Source: Sycobia sp. Sy_11
Taxonomy: Eukaryota; Arthropoda; Insecta; Hymenoptera; Epichrysomallidae
Assembly (NCBI GenBank): GCA_018907035.1
Contig: JACCIC010000002.1
Coordinates: 6,077,501-6,141,500 of the forward strand
Reading direction: 5' to 3'
DNA: 64,000 nucleotides
The notes beneath the pieces are model-generated. The model worked only from the letters and a program-made list of their open reading frames with translations. It was not told the DNA's origin and searched no databases. The translations under genes were made by a program, and so were the position numbers. The stretch's first letter is position 1. Every line of letters starts with the position of its first letter. Below, one piece after another: positions 48,037 to 60,083 of the stretch.

Positions 48037-48639
48037 CAAGCTTGCCCTTGGTAGCTATCTCTCTCATTGTCATTGTAACCAATCAAGTAAAACACGAGAA
48101 AGACAGCCATTAACGGCAAGCTGTATGTTTCTCTTTATACTTGATTAACGGCCTTGCTGCTAACAAGCTTACTCGAATAGGTGTTTGCCCGGTGGTAGCA
48201 AACTAATGGCTGCTAATTTTATAGCCGAGATAAAGCTATAGATATAAGAACAAAAATCTTCATTCTCTATTATGTACCAATTTTAAACATGATAGTTTTC
48301 TGCAATAACTCTTTAATTGTAAATGCTTTTAAAATTTTTTAAAATATCTTTTTAAAAATGTTCTTAATTTTTTACCACAAAAATCAGTGACTGTTTTACT
48401 ACTACAGGTTCAAAATAAGTGGTTGTAAAGCGTTCGCTTTACATCGAACTCATTTAGCGGTGAGAAATTTTATTGTTTTACTTCAACTTACATGGATTTT
48501 AAAAGCACTGGAAACTGCGATATCAGATATAAAAGCTGAATATGGAATCGAACATCTCAGTTGCGCTCCAATTTATTATCTGAGCTAGTCCGCGATTTCA
48601 TCCGGAATTATACTATATTAATAAGACAATGCTCGTTAC

Positions 48640-49090
48640 CCGGAGTTCGACGTTAATCCACTCCCTCGCCGGATAACGCATTAGACGAGCGCGGGCTCGG
48701 GCTCTCGGGCTCTCGGGCTTTTCGCGTCGCGCGTACCCTTCGACGGATAAAATATTAAACGAGCTCTTTGCATATTTGATTTTTTTTTCTGTTCCTTCGC
48801 GGGGCTCGCCTCTCGCATTTGTAATTTGAGACGCGTATATAGCCGCGACGAGTTTTACCCCAACGGCGATGGGAGGGGGATGGGGGGAGGTATGGTAAAA
48901 CCAGTGCACGAAACAATTACGGAAAATACAGAAGCGAGTATAATTACAATTAATTGGAATGGTTTTTTCATTTTTAATAAACGGCTCTTTCGTTCGCCCC
49001 TTCCCCCGGGGGGGGGGGGGCTCAGTCGTGGCAGCTGCGCACTCGGGCCACCGATGTGTCCCCCCTCCCGCCCGCCCCTCTCCGTTCCTC
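48640..49090. promoter_or_regulatory. GC-rich island of unknown role
   Basis: A GC-rich block with a short tandem of CGGGCTCT units near 48695-48720 and an uninterrupted run of 12 G ending at 49020. Frames are open on both strands because of composition. It lies about 0.8 kb upstream of the odorant receptor start, but the composition is unlike a typical receptor promoter. It may mark another gene's start. Confidence 0.25.
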
Positions 49091-51570
49091 ATTCATTTTG
49101 CAGCTTTCGCGGAAATCTCGGACCTTAGTTCAATCCGAATCACCGGCGAATTGCTCAAAACGCTTTTGAGCAAACGGCATCAATATTTCGGTAAGATCTC
49201 TAAAATTTTAAGCTCGAGCACGAGTTTTAATCGACGCGAGGTGTTGTGAAACTGAAATATTGAGAGAACGATTAAAAATTGAGGTTTCCAAAGATTATTC
49301 ATAGAAATATTTGCATTTTGTCATTATAAGAAATAGGAAGAGGTTCGTTTTACTGTTTACTATAATAGCAAAATCTGAATATTTTTCTATTTTGATAAAT
49401 TCTAATCATTATCATTATTTACTTTTAATAGGAAACCTTGCACAAGTCAGATAGGAATTTTTTTAAAATATTTTTTGACAGTTTGCCTGAAAACATTAAA
49501 GATCAGATTTTCTTACAGTTTTAAATATTTCATTCGAGTAATTAATTATTGAAGTATTCTAAAAATTTAAACTACATTTAAATTGATGTCTCGCCCGTGA
49601 CATCACTGACAAAATTCCAAGTGGAAGATAATATACATAGATATAGTAAGCTGTGCGAGTCAATAATAGCAATATATAGTAATACAATAAGTGTCTATAT
49701 TTTATACAGTGGTCTTGATATTTAATTTGACAATAAAACTTATTGAACGATAAACAAAAATGTAATATTTACAATTGCATTGTTTCTGTTACGAGTCAAT
49801 ACAGATTTTATACTTATATACATAATTTAGACGTATTACCGTTTTCATCGGTGACGTTACGGCGCGCTTAGTTACATTCAAGCAGCGTTTAATTTTAGAA
49901 TGTAAAAAAAAGAATGAAAAAATTATTACGCATAATAAAAAAAAAACTGTCGCGTTAAATTGATTACTTATTTTTTGATAAATGATCATTTAAAAATAGA
50001 TTATAAAAAAAAGTGAAAATTCTCAGATGTGATATTACATCAATATAACTATGTCAATAATAAACTTATTAACGCAACTGTATTTTTTTATTTACTGAAT
50101 TTTTTTCAAATTGTAATGTCACTGTACTCAATAAATTGCTATTTATTTATCCATATTCAAAGAACAAAATATTGAATAGTTATAATTAAAATTAACAAAC
50201 GACAGAATTTCTTTCTTTACTGTAAATGAGGTGCAGTGTGCTAAGTATACTGTATTTTACCATTATTCCTTTCTTTTTGGTTTATTTTAGTCATTATGGA
50301 AGTGAATATATACTCTTATATTTTTCCAAAATATTGATAAATATTTTGGTAGATACGATGTTCATATTGCAATAAAATTTTCTTATTTAATATTTAAACT
50401 TTTTCGTATAATAATAATTATTGAAAGATAATTAAAAAAATTGTGATATAACAAGAAATCCCATTCAGTTACATATTAAATTGTTTAAAAATTGGATCCT
50501 TTTATCTAATTCTTTATGCTATAAATAAGTTTCAATATTTATTTATCGAAATCTAGGATATTATTTTTTTTTACAAATTACAAAATAAAAGCAATAAAAG
50601 TATAACATGATGGATGATGAACAAGCTCGATTGCCTAATTCTAAGGATATTGAATTAATTTTTATAAAAATATTTATTTTAATCACTAAAACATTTTAAT
50701 TTTCATATATTGCATAAAAATACTTTTATTGCTAAATAATTTTTTCATAATCAATAATTGTATTGGTTTGATGGCTTTCGAATTTATCAAAGAATTTCGT
50801 CACTTTTCAAATTGTTTAATTGATGATAGATTGGTGATTCGTATTGATGAAAAATCGAAATAAAGTCTTATGAGTTGCTTGTTGATTCAACAGTAATTTC
50901 AAATTCACTTCTATATTTTCCATTAAAAAATTGCAATGAAAAGTTAATAATTATAATAAATTTTTTTAAACTTAATTATACAGCCTACATTCATGAATTA
51001 TTTCTTATTTTCGAGCATCGCAGTATAATTCATTCCCCTTTGTCGAGAATCTGATGATTAATTTTTATTTTACACGCGTAGAAAAAAAGTTTCATTGTTT
51101 CGCTTACGTGGCGTATGGGGGGAGATTCATAGAACTTATAGGGTGCCATACATAGGTATATTTAATACCTTCTTTTATAGAAGCAATTAAATTCTATACA
51201 CAGTATAATACGGTGGCAAACTCTTTTCGCGCATCTGCTAGTTGAATTTTTTATCGATTAAACTTTGTTACGGAGAACATTTATATGCGATTGCGCATGT
51301 AATTAGAATTTATCGTCCACGTTCTGCTTTTCGAGGGTTAGGAGATTTCTATATCGATTCGATTTTTTTTTTGTTTCCAAATTACATGTATAGGCAAGTG
51401 TACGAAATGTTGTTAGAATTAATGAAGAGACGCAGTTTTCAAATTTTTGATGCGTTGGTGTAAATGTAATCGTATATCATACGATTTATGCGCATAGTTA
51501 ATAAACACTAAATGCAATTTTTTAGATAAAATTTTTTTTTTTTTTAGTTGAAATAATATTTCGATTGCAG

Positions 51571-51946
51571 AACTGTCAGAGGAATATCAACGAAGTGTTA
51601 GACGGACAAGTGTTCGCTGGACTGATCGTAAGACAGTATTGACAGATTTGGTGCAATGGACAAATTTTAGGTAAGATGTACAGGGCTAATTTCTTAAATT
51701 AAATTGTACGCAAGTATTGATAAACGACAGATTTTTCAAAATAAGAAAAAAGAAATTCAACGAATAGAAGTCTAATTCTCTTTATTTTACAGTTTGAATC
51801 TTCCACAGGACTTCGTTTGGCAATATCGAGTATATATTTTTAAATTTTTAAATCGAGTCTGCGAAAAGACTCAATTGTTATGCGCTCGCATATTTAAAAT
51901 TATAATAAATAAAAAAACATTATTTTTAGGTATAATGGTGCGTTAA
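51571..51946 (+). CDS. Pair of unassigned exons
   Basis: Exon 51571-51670 is bounded by a good acceptor (TTTCGATTGCAG) and donor (TTTTAG then GTAAGA). It is open in one frame, reading ELSEEYQRSVRRTS, then VRWTDRKTVLTDLVQW and TNF. The next acceptor (TTTATTTTACAG) opens an exon at 51793 that joins in phase as S-LNLPQDFVWQYR. From there it either continues open to TAA at 51946 or is spliced again at a GTATAT near 51829. The first exon needs an upstream exon ending with one base of a split codon, which I could not place. The family is not recognised. Two correctly phased splice junctions are the main support. Confidence 0.4.
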
Positions 51947-52646
51947 AGAAGTGGATATAATGATAAGAAAAACGCGGTTATGATCTAATGCGATTTAATG
52001 GAATCATGCTTATTGTATACGGGAGCTAAACGCTTCGTATATAAAACGAGGGTATGTATTTTCATTACTTGGTATGCGCATACTCTGCCAAGATCTAATT
52101 TAAGGATTTATTGCACTTTATTATTTTTCTTAAGTTTTTTGTTTGGTTTACCTTCTATTGAATTTTATACATCAGTTATTACTGTTGCCCGAAGACTTTT
52201 AAATTTTGCTTTAAATAAATTTTATGTATATATCGTTTATTTTCAATAACATTTGCATTTCAACAAATGGAAAATCTGTAGAACAGGGACAGAAAGTTAT
52301 GGCGTTTTAATCGAGGCCTGAATATTTATTTATTGCATGTAGCTAATTATTATAGCTTTTTTTATTAAAAATATGATAGTAGTTGTATTTATAAATATTG
52401 TTTTTTATTTCTTAAATTAACTGCTTTAAAATATTTTAAATAAAAGCAAAAAAAAAGATATGGTTACGATAATGTAAATAACAGAAAATGTAGCAATTCG
52501 AATAACATTAATAACTGATAGATTAATAACTGCCAGAATAACTGATCGAAATCGTTTACACATCATACCAATTAATAATGGAGAAAAAAACAAATGGAGT
52601 TCAATCAGAGTCAGTTTAACTAGATGTCGATAACATTCTGACGTAC

Positions 52647-52777
52647 CTAGTAGAAACCTATCGAGCTGTTCAGAAGGAGCATTTCGGGGGTAGAGACGAC
52701 TCCCAGCCGCAATCCCAATTGAACTTGCATAGCCAGATTTCATGAAATAGTACGTATGATTACTGAAGATATAACGT
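52647..52777 (-). CDS. Weak candidate internal exon
   Basis: Acceptor GATTGTGTAG and donor CTAG/GTACGT bound 131 bases that read, in one frame, RYIFSNHTYYFMKSGYASS, then a Gly/Ala-rich turn and LYPRNAPSEQLDRFLL. The frame stays open beyond the donor for another 73 codons of hydrophobic sequence. No family is recognised. A competing plus-strand frame is also open, so the strand is uncertain. Confidence 0.25.
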
Positions 52778-53427
52778 CTACACAATCAAATATTTTATTT
52801 ATTTTTCGAATGGACGAGTTTTTTTTTCGAAATCAACTATTATAAGGTCTAATCAAGAAATTCGCCATATCCTAATAAGAAGATCATTTAATTTTTATAT
52901 TATAGCATTTTGCTGTTATAGTTTTAATCTCAAAATAATACTTCAAAATTGCGGATGGTTAAATGAACCTAGTCACACGTCAAACTTTATTGAACGGACT
53001 TATAATTTCAATGAGACTAAATAAGAGACTTTTTTGACTTTGATCATTCTTCTTCTATAAACTGTAAGAGAAACTTTACAATTAGAAATAGAATATCATT
53101 GAGTCCATAAGTAAGTTTTTATAGGATTGACAACCTGTCAGTTTTGTGATGTCTGTTAAAAATATGTACCAGAATTTACGAATATAAATGAGAAAATCAT
53201 TTATGTTGAATTTAAGCCTGATACTTTTTTATATAAGTTCATTAAGTAAGTAACCCATTAAATATATAATTGATTCATTAGACACAGTTTTGCCTATTGA
53301 AAAGCTGAAGCTCATGCTGATAGAAGTAACACCATTGGGTAACAATACCAATTTAACTATTCTGTACATTTAATATATTCATTATGTAGAATCTTGCATG
53401 AGCTAAGTGTAAGATTGGTTGTACTGA

Positions 53428-53589
53428 AGCTCTTTAATTGGAGGTCTAAGAAGAAATGGTAAATCATTACCAGCTGACCTATATGGCATGCCTAATATTA
53501 TTGAAGAACACTGGAATAAACGTGACACAATGTCTTTTACAAAAACATCGGATGAATACAAGTGGTTTGAAATTGATTTTTTTAATTGA
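53428..53589 (+). CDS. Weak candidate coding segment, possibly a relic
   Basis: A 53-codon open stretch ends in TGA and reads LIGGLRRNGKSLPADLYG, then MPNIIEEHWNKRD and TSDEYKWFEIDFFN. It is preceded in frame by several stops, but another protein-like stretch (53284-53370, starting DTVLPIEKLKLML) lies just upstream. It could be remnants of one decayed gene. The complementary minus-strand frame is probably the shadow. The family is not recognised. Confidence 0.2.
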   Translation, partial: SSLIGGLRRNGKSLPADLYGMPNIIEEHWNKRDTMSFTKTSDEYKWFEIDFFN

Positions 53590-55439
53590 ATCTTAAGACG
53601 ATAAAAAATAAATTCCAAAGTGTATTTATAAGAGAACCGAATTGTCGGCCAAATTAATTAATTGTACTCTGATTAGAGAATCAAACGTCAGACTGTTGGT
53701 TCTTTACCTAATTTGTAATAAGCCATCTAAATATGAACAATTATGTTATTAATGACACTATGGATATCTAGTTTATACGTTGTATATGTAGTGTTGAGTG
53801 CTTTTTTCTAGATTCAGTTTCTTCGTGAATTTCTTTGAGACGAATAAAAGTGCAAAAAATGGATCAATAATATTGCATATACGTCTGTTTGATCAGACAA
53901 AATGTAAGTTCACTATGCCATGACTATAACATTAAGATATTCAGTAATAGAGTATTATCAATGCAATATTTATAGTGACGTAGTCTAAGAAAATTACTGA
54001 AGAATATTATGTTTATCTAAAATAAGTTGAGCATGTATTTCTGAACTTGTAAGCAATGTGTTTAGCTACTCGCAGAAGAAGCAGTATTGCATTATGTATC
54101 GGTAATAGTACCCTAGTGGCAATGACACTTGATGGTCACAATCAGAAACGTGTGAGTATTAAGGCAAACGTTTATTGTACTCTTCCTCCATAACCTTATC
54201 TCTACCTTCTTATATTGAGTATTTGTGTAACTCCAAAGATGCAGTATACTCATATCAACGCAGATAAACGTAGCTAGAAGCTTGAAGTCCATAGAAAACG
54301 TATCGTAACGCCGAAGTCCAACTTATTACCCGACGATACAGATGGTGCAGCCAAAATACATACCATAGTTATCTGCGTTGGTCACGTCACTTGTCTATTG
54401 GGATAAGAAATTTCATCTCGAAGTATCGACATTTTTTTACAGGTTTCGCTTGTAACAATTATTGTTGACCGTAAATCCTCAGGTCGCCTCGGAGTTAATG
54501 AGAGATTAGAGTTAATGACACACCTCCTCACTAGACAACCAGTATAATTTCCACTCGTTTTCCAAACCGCACAAATTGCAGTCAGCTCTGCCGCACAATA
54601 GCAGTAAACTCCAATAAAACTATTCTATCAATTTACTAAACTTTACTTTCTAATGGCTCATTAAGCATCTCATTAACAATGTCAGTCTATTACTATATAT
54701 GTACTTGATGGTAGTGATCCGCTGTTTAGGAGGCTTATGATAGAGGAAATTCTTATCTTAAATCTCGGATTTTCCTTCATTTTTTATACAACCATTTTTA
54801 GATTTTTAAGCCAAGCTTCTATGACCATATTATTTAATTCTGAAGCACTATCTTTAAAAATTCTTCTTTTAGATGTCACAAAGTCCGAAGAATGTTAATT
54901 AAGTCAGATACAATCATATGTTCTATAATATTCAAGAAACTTTCATCCTTCAGGCGATACATTAAAATTCATGCATGTTTTCAACATAAAATTTAGTAAT
55001 AAGCAATAGAATACCTGTTTTTTATTTATTTAGATTTTATTAGGTATTATACTTAAACTAGTGTTCTATATAAATATTGAAAAATAACAATTTATTTGAT
55101 TTATTTACTGTTCTTTTTGTGGATTATAATATCGGATATTATATGTATTAACATATCTAACGTACTTGATTTCCGACATCTAGAAATCAAATTGTAAAAT
55201 GACTCGAGAAAAATTTCATATTATGAAAGTCGTATGCATGGCTATCGAGTAAGCTTCTCCCGTCAGAAAGCCGACTTTTATACATAGGACAGTAAATCGT
55301 CTGAATTCCTTCTGTTAATTATGCATCTCCGTCCATTTTATTGTAAATTTGAGAATTCAAAATCTTATTAAATTTTATATTGAAAATATAGATGAAGTCT
55401 AAGAATGAAATCTAATTTTTGTGATATTTTCTGACAAAA

Positions 55440-55600
55440 CTTTATTCAACATGATATCCCGGGTTTCGTTTCCTCTTTGCTTATCAACTTTGCCAGCTGT
55501 TCTATCGGATGAGCTGGTTAAAGCGATTAATTTATTCTGGATGCTTCTTAAATATCATTACAGTAATACTGGTAGTGAGTATCCCTTGCAGTATTACGAT
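55440..55600 (-). pseudogene. Odorant receptor exon remnant in unit A
   Basis: The reverse complement matches the receptor exon seen intact in unit B (YLRSIQNKLIAL and following residues). An internal deletion joins the AAATATC word directly to ATTACAGTAATA, removing about 45 bases, and the donor-side end has diverged. This is a broken copy. Confidence 0.75.
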
Positions 55601-55974
55601 TATTGTGTACATTGGCTCTTCATTAACTTCCGTGTAAAATCTGATACATTTCTAAATTTAGTCATTTTATTTACAAAGAGATAGCGTAATTTCATTGCTG
55701 CCTGCTAATTGAAATAATAAACTAATTCTGTCATCAGTTACGGTATATATATATAATAATGTAATTACAATTATTTGCTGATCTAATGAATAGGCTCAAA
55801 AAGTCCCATGAAGAGAGCAGTATAATTTTTTATTGCCTTTTAAATGAATTATAAACTACGTATTAAAATATTAAATCTTAAATAAAGTGTAAATAAGTAT
55901 TCGTCTGTTATCTGGACCATGTGTGATGCAAAACTAAATAGTAATGGGCTAAACAGTTTAGTCCTTGAACATGA

Positions 55975-56060
55975 ATCGCAGCGGTTCGAAACGTCGGACA
56001 TTTCAGGTAAATTTAAATTTAAGGTAGTGGGAGCAGTCAAGTTGTCCTTTGCTAACATAG
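55975..56060 (+). repeat. Dispersed repeat, copy 1
   Basis: The segment starting GCAGCGGTTCGAAACGTCGG and ending GCAGTCAA...GCTAACATAG matches the reverse complement of 60084-60170. I estimate about 75-80% identity by eye. It is present in unit A but not in the corresponding place in unit B, so it probably inserted after, or was lost from, one copy. Confidence 0.6.
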
Positions 56061-56505
56061 ATTATAGTTACCTTTTATTATTTGTAATTTTTAATCTAAT
56101 TTAATTTTATTTTTAGTAGTAATTTCTATGCTAGATTCTTCGGGGATGATTATAAATAAGGACTGTCGGACTGTCATTGTATTAGTATAATATATTATAG
56201 TAGAACACTGTAAGAGCGGTAAAAATATTTATTAATTTAATTTTAACAACGTATTACACATGCACGTGTACGCGTTTTAGTGCAGAGAGCTTATTTATGA
56301 TACTATTAAGATAGATAAATTTCAGTATTTATGATACAAAGGCGTAAGATGGTTACAATCCAATTTTTATCGTTAGCTGCTATCAGGAGTTAATTTCAGG
56401 AATTTTTAGAATTCCAGATAATCGGTGATAGTTTGTAATAAAGAAATAAAGTATCAATCATAATAATTTAAAAGAAATTATTAAAAAGTACAAAATATAA
56501 TTGTT

Positions 56506-56745
56506 TTATCTAATTTTATGTTGACTATTGTATGACACTGAACCATCGACATTATAACGTCGAAAAGCTGTGTTAAAAAATATTTTATTTTGTTCTTTGT
56601 TTTTCGCGCCTTTTAACGGAGAGAAATTCTTTTTAAAATTCGAAAAAGTAGAGGGGGCAGCGGCCCAGCGGCTCGACCAAAGTTCTACGTAAAACCGCAT
56701 AAGACAAATTGTAAGACATACGAACATTAAAAGACATGCCGGCAT
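56506..56745 (-). CDS. Conserved 79-codon reading frame, unit A copy
   Basis: A hydrophobic N-terminal stretch (residues about 3-16, Cys-rich: ACLLMFVCLTICLM) is followed by a basic, Asn/Lys-rich tail ending NVDGSVSYNSQHK. The frame is preserved with no stop in both duplication units. Differences between copies are few and mix silent and replacement changes, so preservation may only reflect the youth of the duplication. No family is recognised. It may be non-coding or part of an old mobile element. Confidence 0.25.
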   Translation of the reverse strand: MPACLLMFVCLTICLMRFYVELWSSRWAAAPSTFSNFKKNFSPLKGAKNKEQNKIFFNTAFRRYNVDGSVSYNSQHKIR

Positions 56746-56795
56746 TATAATTTACTATAAAATATCTTTTACCACACACACACATACATATAAAT

Positions 56796-56811
<16 letters not shown>

Positions 56812-56846
<35 letters not shown>
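56812..56846. repeat. (TA)n microsatellite
   Basis: A TA run preceded by short CA runs. The equivalent position in unit B is a long CA array. Confidence 0.9.
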
Positions 56847-56854
<8 letters not shown>

Positions 56855-57036
56855 TAACTTTCATAAATTATCGGCACCCGAAGGTTTCCATGAAAAACGC
56901 ACCGAGGTCCTGGGGATACCCTCGATTACTGTTCCAATAATAATACGACGGAAGAGATTGCAGAGTTGATAATAAAGAAAATCAATTAAATTGAAACCAA
57001 TAAAGACATTCATTTAATGAGTTGCAAGCAATGGGA

Positions 57037-57042
57037 TTTATT
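57037..57042 (-). terminator. Polyadenylation signal of peptide gene A
   Basis: AATAAA on the minus strand, 12 bases after the stop codon. It is conserved in unit B. Confidence 0.55.
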
Positions 57043-57054
57043 CTATTATTATGA

Positions 57055-57324
57055 CTACATACTGGTAGAATTTTTTTGTTCGCAAGTGTTACAAACGCAA
57101 GCCTGTGTGGGGCAGCTGCCAGTCTTGGCTCCATTAATGCGGCAAGCAGTATTGCAATCGCCTTCTTTAGATTTATCGCATACTGTTCCAGTCCAAGTGC
57201 TTAAATTATATAAACAACCAGCTTTCACGTTCTCTGCTCGTCCTGCGCTAACTGCTGTCTGCATAATAAATCCCAGAATAGCAAACAGAAAAACAAGGGG
57301 CAATACGATAATTTGTGTCTTCAT
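57055..57324 (-). CDS. Secreted drosomycin-type (CS-alpha-beta) cysteine-rich peptide, copy A
   Basis: An 89-residue precursor with an N-terminal signal peptide (MKTQIIVLPLVFLFAILG onward, cleavage likely after Ala27) and a mature part of about 62 residues with eight cysteines at 37, 49, 57, 61, 71, 76, 78 and 81. The spacing C-x11-C-x7-C-x3-C-x9-C-x4-C-x-C-x2-C contains the CxxxC...CxC signature of the cysteine-stabilised alpha/beta fold. It agrees closely with the eight-cysteine pattern known from drosomycin, an insect antifungal peptide. An antimicrobial role, secreted to haemolymph or epithelium, is inferred; a venom-type or other defensin-like role is possible. The coding part has no intron, but an acceptor-like TTCTGCCACAG lies just upstream of the ATG, hinting at a 5' UTR intron. 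A near-identical paralogue sits in unit B. Confidence 0.85.
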   Translation of the reverse strand: MKTQIIVLPLVFLFAILGFIMQTAVSAGRAENVKAGCLYNLSTWTGTVCDKSKEGDCNTACRINGAKTGSCPTQACVCNTCEQKNSTSM

Positions 57325-57537
57325 TTTCAGTGTAGTGTTGCGGATCCTGTGGCAGAAAAAACAATTTACAAAATTACCTTAGTTTGAATGATATGTTTAA
57401 TATATAGATTTAATGGATGCAGCTGTAAGATTGTTAATTGATGTCTTCGAATTAAAAAACTGAGAAAACAAGATATATTTTGTTATCTTCTTGTCTGTTA
57501 TTTTTCTAATATATATTTCTAAATCTTAAATCTACAC

Positions 57538-57551
57538 AGTTATCGATAACT
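57538..57551. promoter_or_regulatory. Palindromic GATA-containing site upstream of peptide gene A
   Basis: AGTTATCGATAACT is a perfect 14 bp palindrome holding two inverted GATA words, 213 bases upstream of the start codon. It is conserved exactly in unit B. GATA sites are established elements of fat-body immune gene promoters in insects; use here is inferred. No clear NF-kB-type site was seen. Confidence 0.35.
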
Positions 57552-57694
57552 ATAATAAACGAAAAAAGTAATCTTGTCGCGAAAATGATGTCTGTTAAAT
57601 ATAAATATTAAGTAACAGTGAAGTGAACTGTGGGAGAGTCAGTTGGAAATCAATCAGTTAATGCTTCTATGTAATAAGACAAACTCATAAAAAG

Positions 57695-57700
<6 letters not shown>

Positions 57701-57736
<36 letters not shown>
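57701..57736. repeat. (TA)n microsatellite
   Basis: A TA run shared in position with a longer run in unit B (62298-62344). Confidence 0.9.
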
Positions 57737-57740
<4 letters not shown>

Positions 57741-57999
57741 TTTTTTTTCGTACTTAAACGTTACTTTAAAACAATCATTGATATAATTCGATATTTCAAA
57801 ACAATATCGTATAGTTTTTTGTGCAATGTATTGAAATATTGAAGGTATAAAACGTATCCTAATCAAGATTAGGTTTTGTAGTACTTTTTGCATAGCAAAT
57901 GTCAGATTTTCATAGTTTATATTATGAATTATATATATAATCTAATAAAATCTATATATGTATATATACTACTGTGTATAAATATAAGTAAGACTTTAT

Positions 58000-58215
58000 T
58001 TATATTTCTTCTTCAATTTGCCAGAAGTCAGACGGTGCTAATTCAGGCGAGTATGGTGATGGCGGAACGATACTGGTTGAATTTTTGGCGAAAAGATCAC
58101 GTAAAATTAATGCAGTGGGACCTAGTGCAATTTTGTGATGCAAAAACCAAGATTTGTCTTTCCATAAATCTGGCCTTTTGAGACGAATCATATCAGCAAC
58201 TGCTCTAATAGTCAA
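58000..58215 (-). pseudogene. Mariner transposase fragment (C-terminal part)
   Basis: The translation carries the mariner blocks KRPDLWKDKSWFLHH, TALILRDLFAKNSTSIV and PYSPELAPSDFW. The conserved catalytic Asp that normally follows the HH pair is replaced (HHKIALGP), and the frame is truncated at both ends, so it is a dead fragment. The unit B counterpart is shorter still. Confidence 0.85.
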
Positions 58216-59884
58216 TCGACGATTTTACGGAGCCAATTAATGTTACTTCTAATTAATACTGCCAAATTTAATGTTACTACTTTGTTGAATAATTTCAGAC
58301 ATTATAAAAACCTAGGAGACAACTTTTCTTTGTTCACAAAATACAAGCGCATCTATATGACAAAGGAAGATAACTGCGTGCAATTTGGCACAGATAACTA
58401 ACAGTACTAACAAATTAAAAATAAAAACATATGTTCGGATCGATAAACCCGGGAAGTTTGAATTGAAAAGTCTTATTCATATTCGAATTACGTCAACTTA
58501 TTAGTCAGTTATTATATCGCGAATTGTTTATACAAATTATAGAGAAATTTTTTATAAACGATAATTATAGTTCTATATTAACGATACTTACTGTCTACTT
58601 CTGAAAGGAAGGATTTTAATGTCTCGCTATATATACGGATTACATGAAAAAATTTTCTTACATAAATTGATTTATCCGAAAAATATATTTTATATATAAA
58701 TGATTGAAAATGAATTTTTCCAATTCCAGAAGTTTAATTGTATAAATATCAACAGTCTTGAATAGTTTTAATTAAATTTTTGATATGGATCTGACTGTGT
58801 TCGGTAAAATGGAAAGTTTTCAACATTATTTGCACCCAGTGCAAGGAAATAAAAATTTATATGTGAAATAATATCAATGGTTTCTGAAGACCTTCCTCGA
58901 ATATATATGAAAAAAATGAGTTAATTAAGAAAATAATGTCGAACTATAGGGAAAAAAACAATTATTGTACTGTCCGAGTTCCGATACCATTTAAAAGTAT
59001 CTACTAGGCTCCTAAATATCCGAATCAGAGATTCACTAGGATAAATGGTTTTATTTGAAAATTTTTAACGCGCAGATGAAAAAATTGAATATATTCTTTA
59101 AGCGAAAATAAAAGAAAATGAATCCACTATTACTTGCATGTACTATGCATAATTTAATATTGAAAAATAAAAATTCAAAATTGTTTCAGATTATTGAGCT
59201 AATTATTATTTGACGTATCTAATATTTTTTTACGTGATTTATCAGCATTTGATGCTGTTCACCCCACCTTTTTGATTCAAATTAAACGGACTATAGACTC
59301 GAATTCAATGCATTAAACGGTGCAAAAAGCACGCTTTATCCACGTAAAAAAATATATTTTTTTCGATTATTAATGTTGTTGTTGGTATGGCTAGATGAGC
59401 AGGAGTGAGATAATCCTTTGCTAAAAATATGATTTTTCAAGTTATAGTCATAATAATTTTTTATTTGAGATTGCACGGTTGTGATTAGAAACGTGGGAAT
59501 TCTGACTATCGTTATACTAGTAATGTAAGACAATAAAAAATATTGATTACTTATAGTGAGCAAATTGAATATGATAGTGGGTTTAAAACCGTTTCTTAGG
59601 AAATATTCTTGCAGATCAAGAGCGTGTAATCTTGGTCTCTTCATTTCTAAAGCATTATATGTCGTACTCCAGCAGATTGCTTGTAAAATAGAAGAGAGTC
59701 CAGACAAGAAATGGCTTCGCAGAAATATAACAGAAAATTATTACAGGTCTGAATTAATAAATATTTTTATCGGTCTTACAGTCTTTATAATATCATATAT
59801 TAACTAAAATAATGACAGTCAGACTGTCCCTGTTTATGATCACCCTCGTAGAATTTGAAATAAAACTTTTTATTACAATAGATT

Positions 59885-60078
59885 ATATGAGAAAATTAGA
59901 AATAAAAATAAAATTAAATTAATAATAAAATAAAAATAAAAATAAAATAAAATTGATAATAAAATAAAAATAAAAATAAAATAAATTAATAATAAAATAA
60001 AAATAAAATAAAATTAATAATAAAATAAAAATAAAAATACAAGAGTACGTAAAATAAAAATAAAAATAATAAAAGTAC
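59885..60078. repeat. Complex (AAAAT)n/(AAT)n simple repeat
   Basis: Nearly 200 bp composed almost only of AAAAT, AAAT and AAT words on the plus strand. Confidence 0.9.
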
Positions 60079-60083
60079 TTATT

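Larger units (their letters stand above)
47900..51570. other. Stretch without recognisable genes
   Basis: Contains a (GA)n array, a GC-rich island at 48640-49090 and then 2.4 kb of AT-rich sequence. No supported exon. Confidence 0.5.
51950..55430. other. Mostly gene-free stretch
   Basis: Contains two weak exon-like segments (52647-52777 minus and 53428-53589 plus), listed separately. The remainder shows no gene. Confidence 0.45.
55432..58632. repeat. Segmental duplication, unit A
   Basis: Holds, in order, a decayed odorant-receptor exon, a unit-specific insert, the 79-codon frame, peptide gene A, a (TA)n array and a mariner fragment. It is nearly identical to unit B over long blocks. The shared sequence ends with TTTTAATGTCTCGCTAT at 58632 here and at 63402 in unit B. 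Peptide genes A and B are 4596 bp apart. Confidence 0.9.

Noticed and set aside
48613..49092. 159-codon minus-strand frame in the 48.6-49.1 kb GC-rich island
   Set aside because: Proline/arginine-rich compositional frame, with the opposite strand open as well.
55421..55684. 87-codon plus-strand frame
   Set aside because: It is the complement of the odorant receptor exon remnant and runs on into unrelated sequence.
57017..57382. 121-codon plus-strand frames opposite both peptide genes (also 61613-61978)
   Set aside because: Shadows of the minus-strand peptide genes. The minus-strand product has the signal peptide and cysteine framework.
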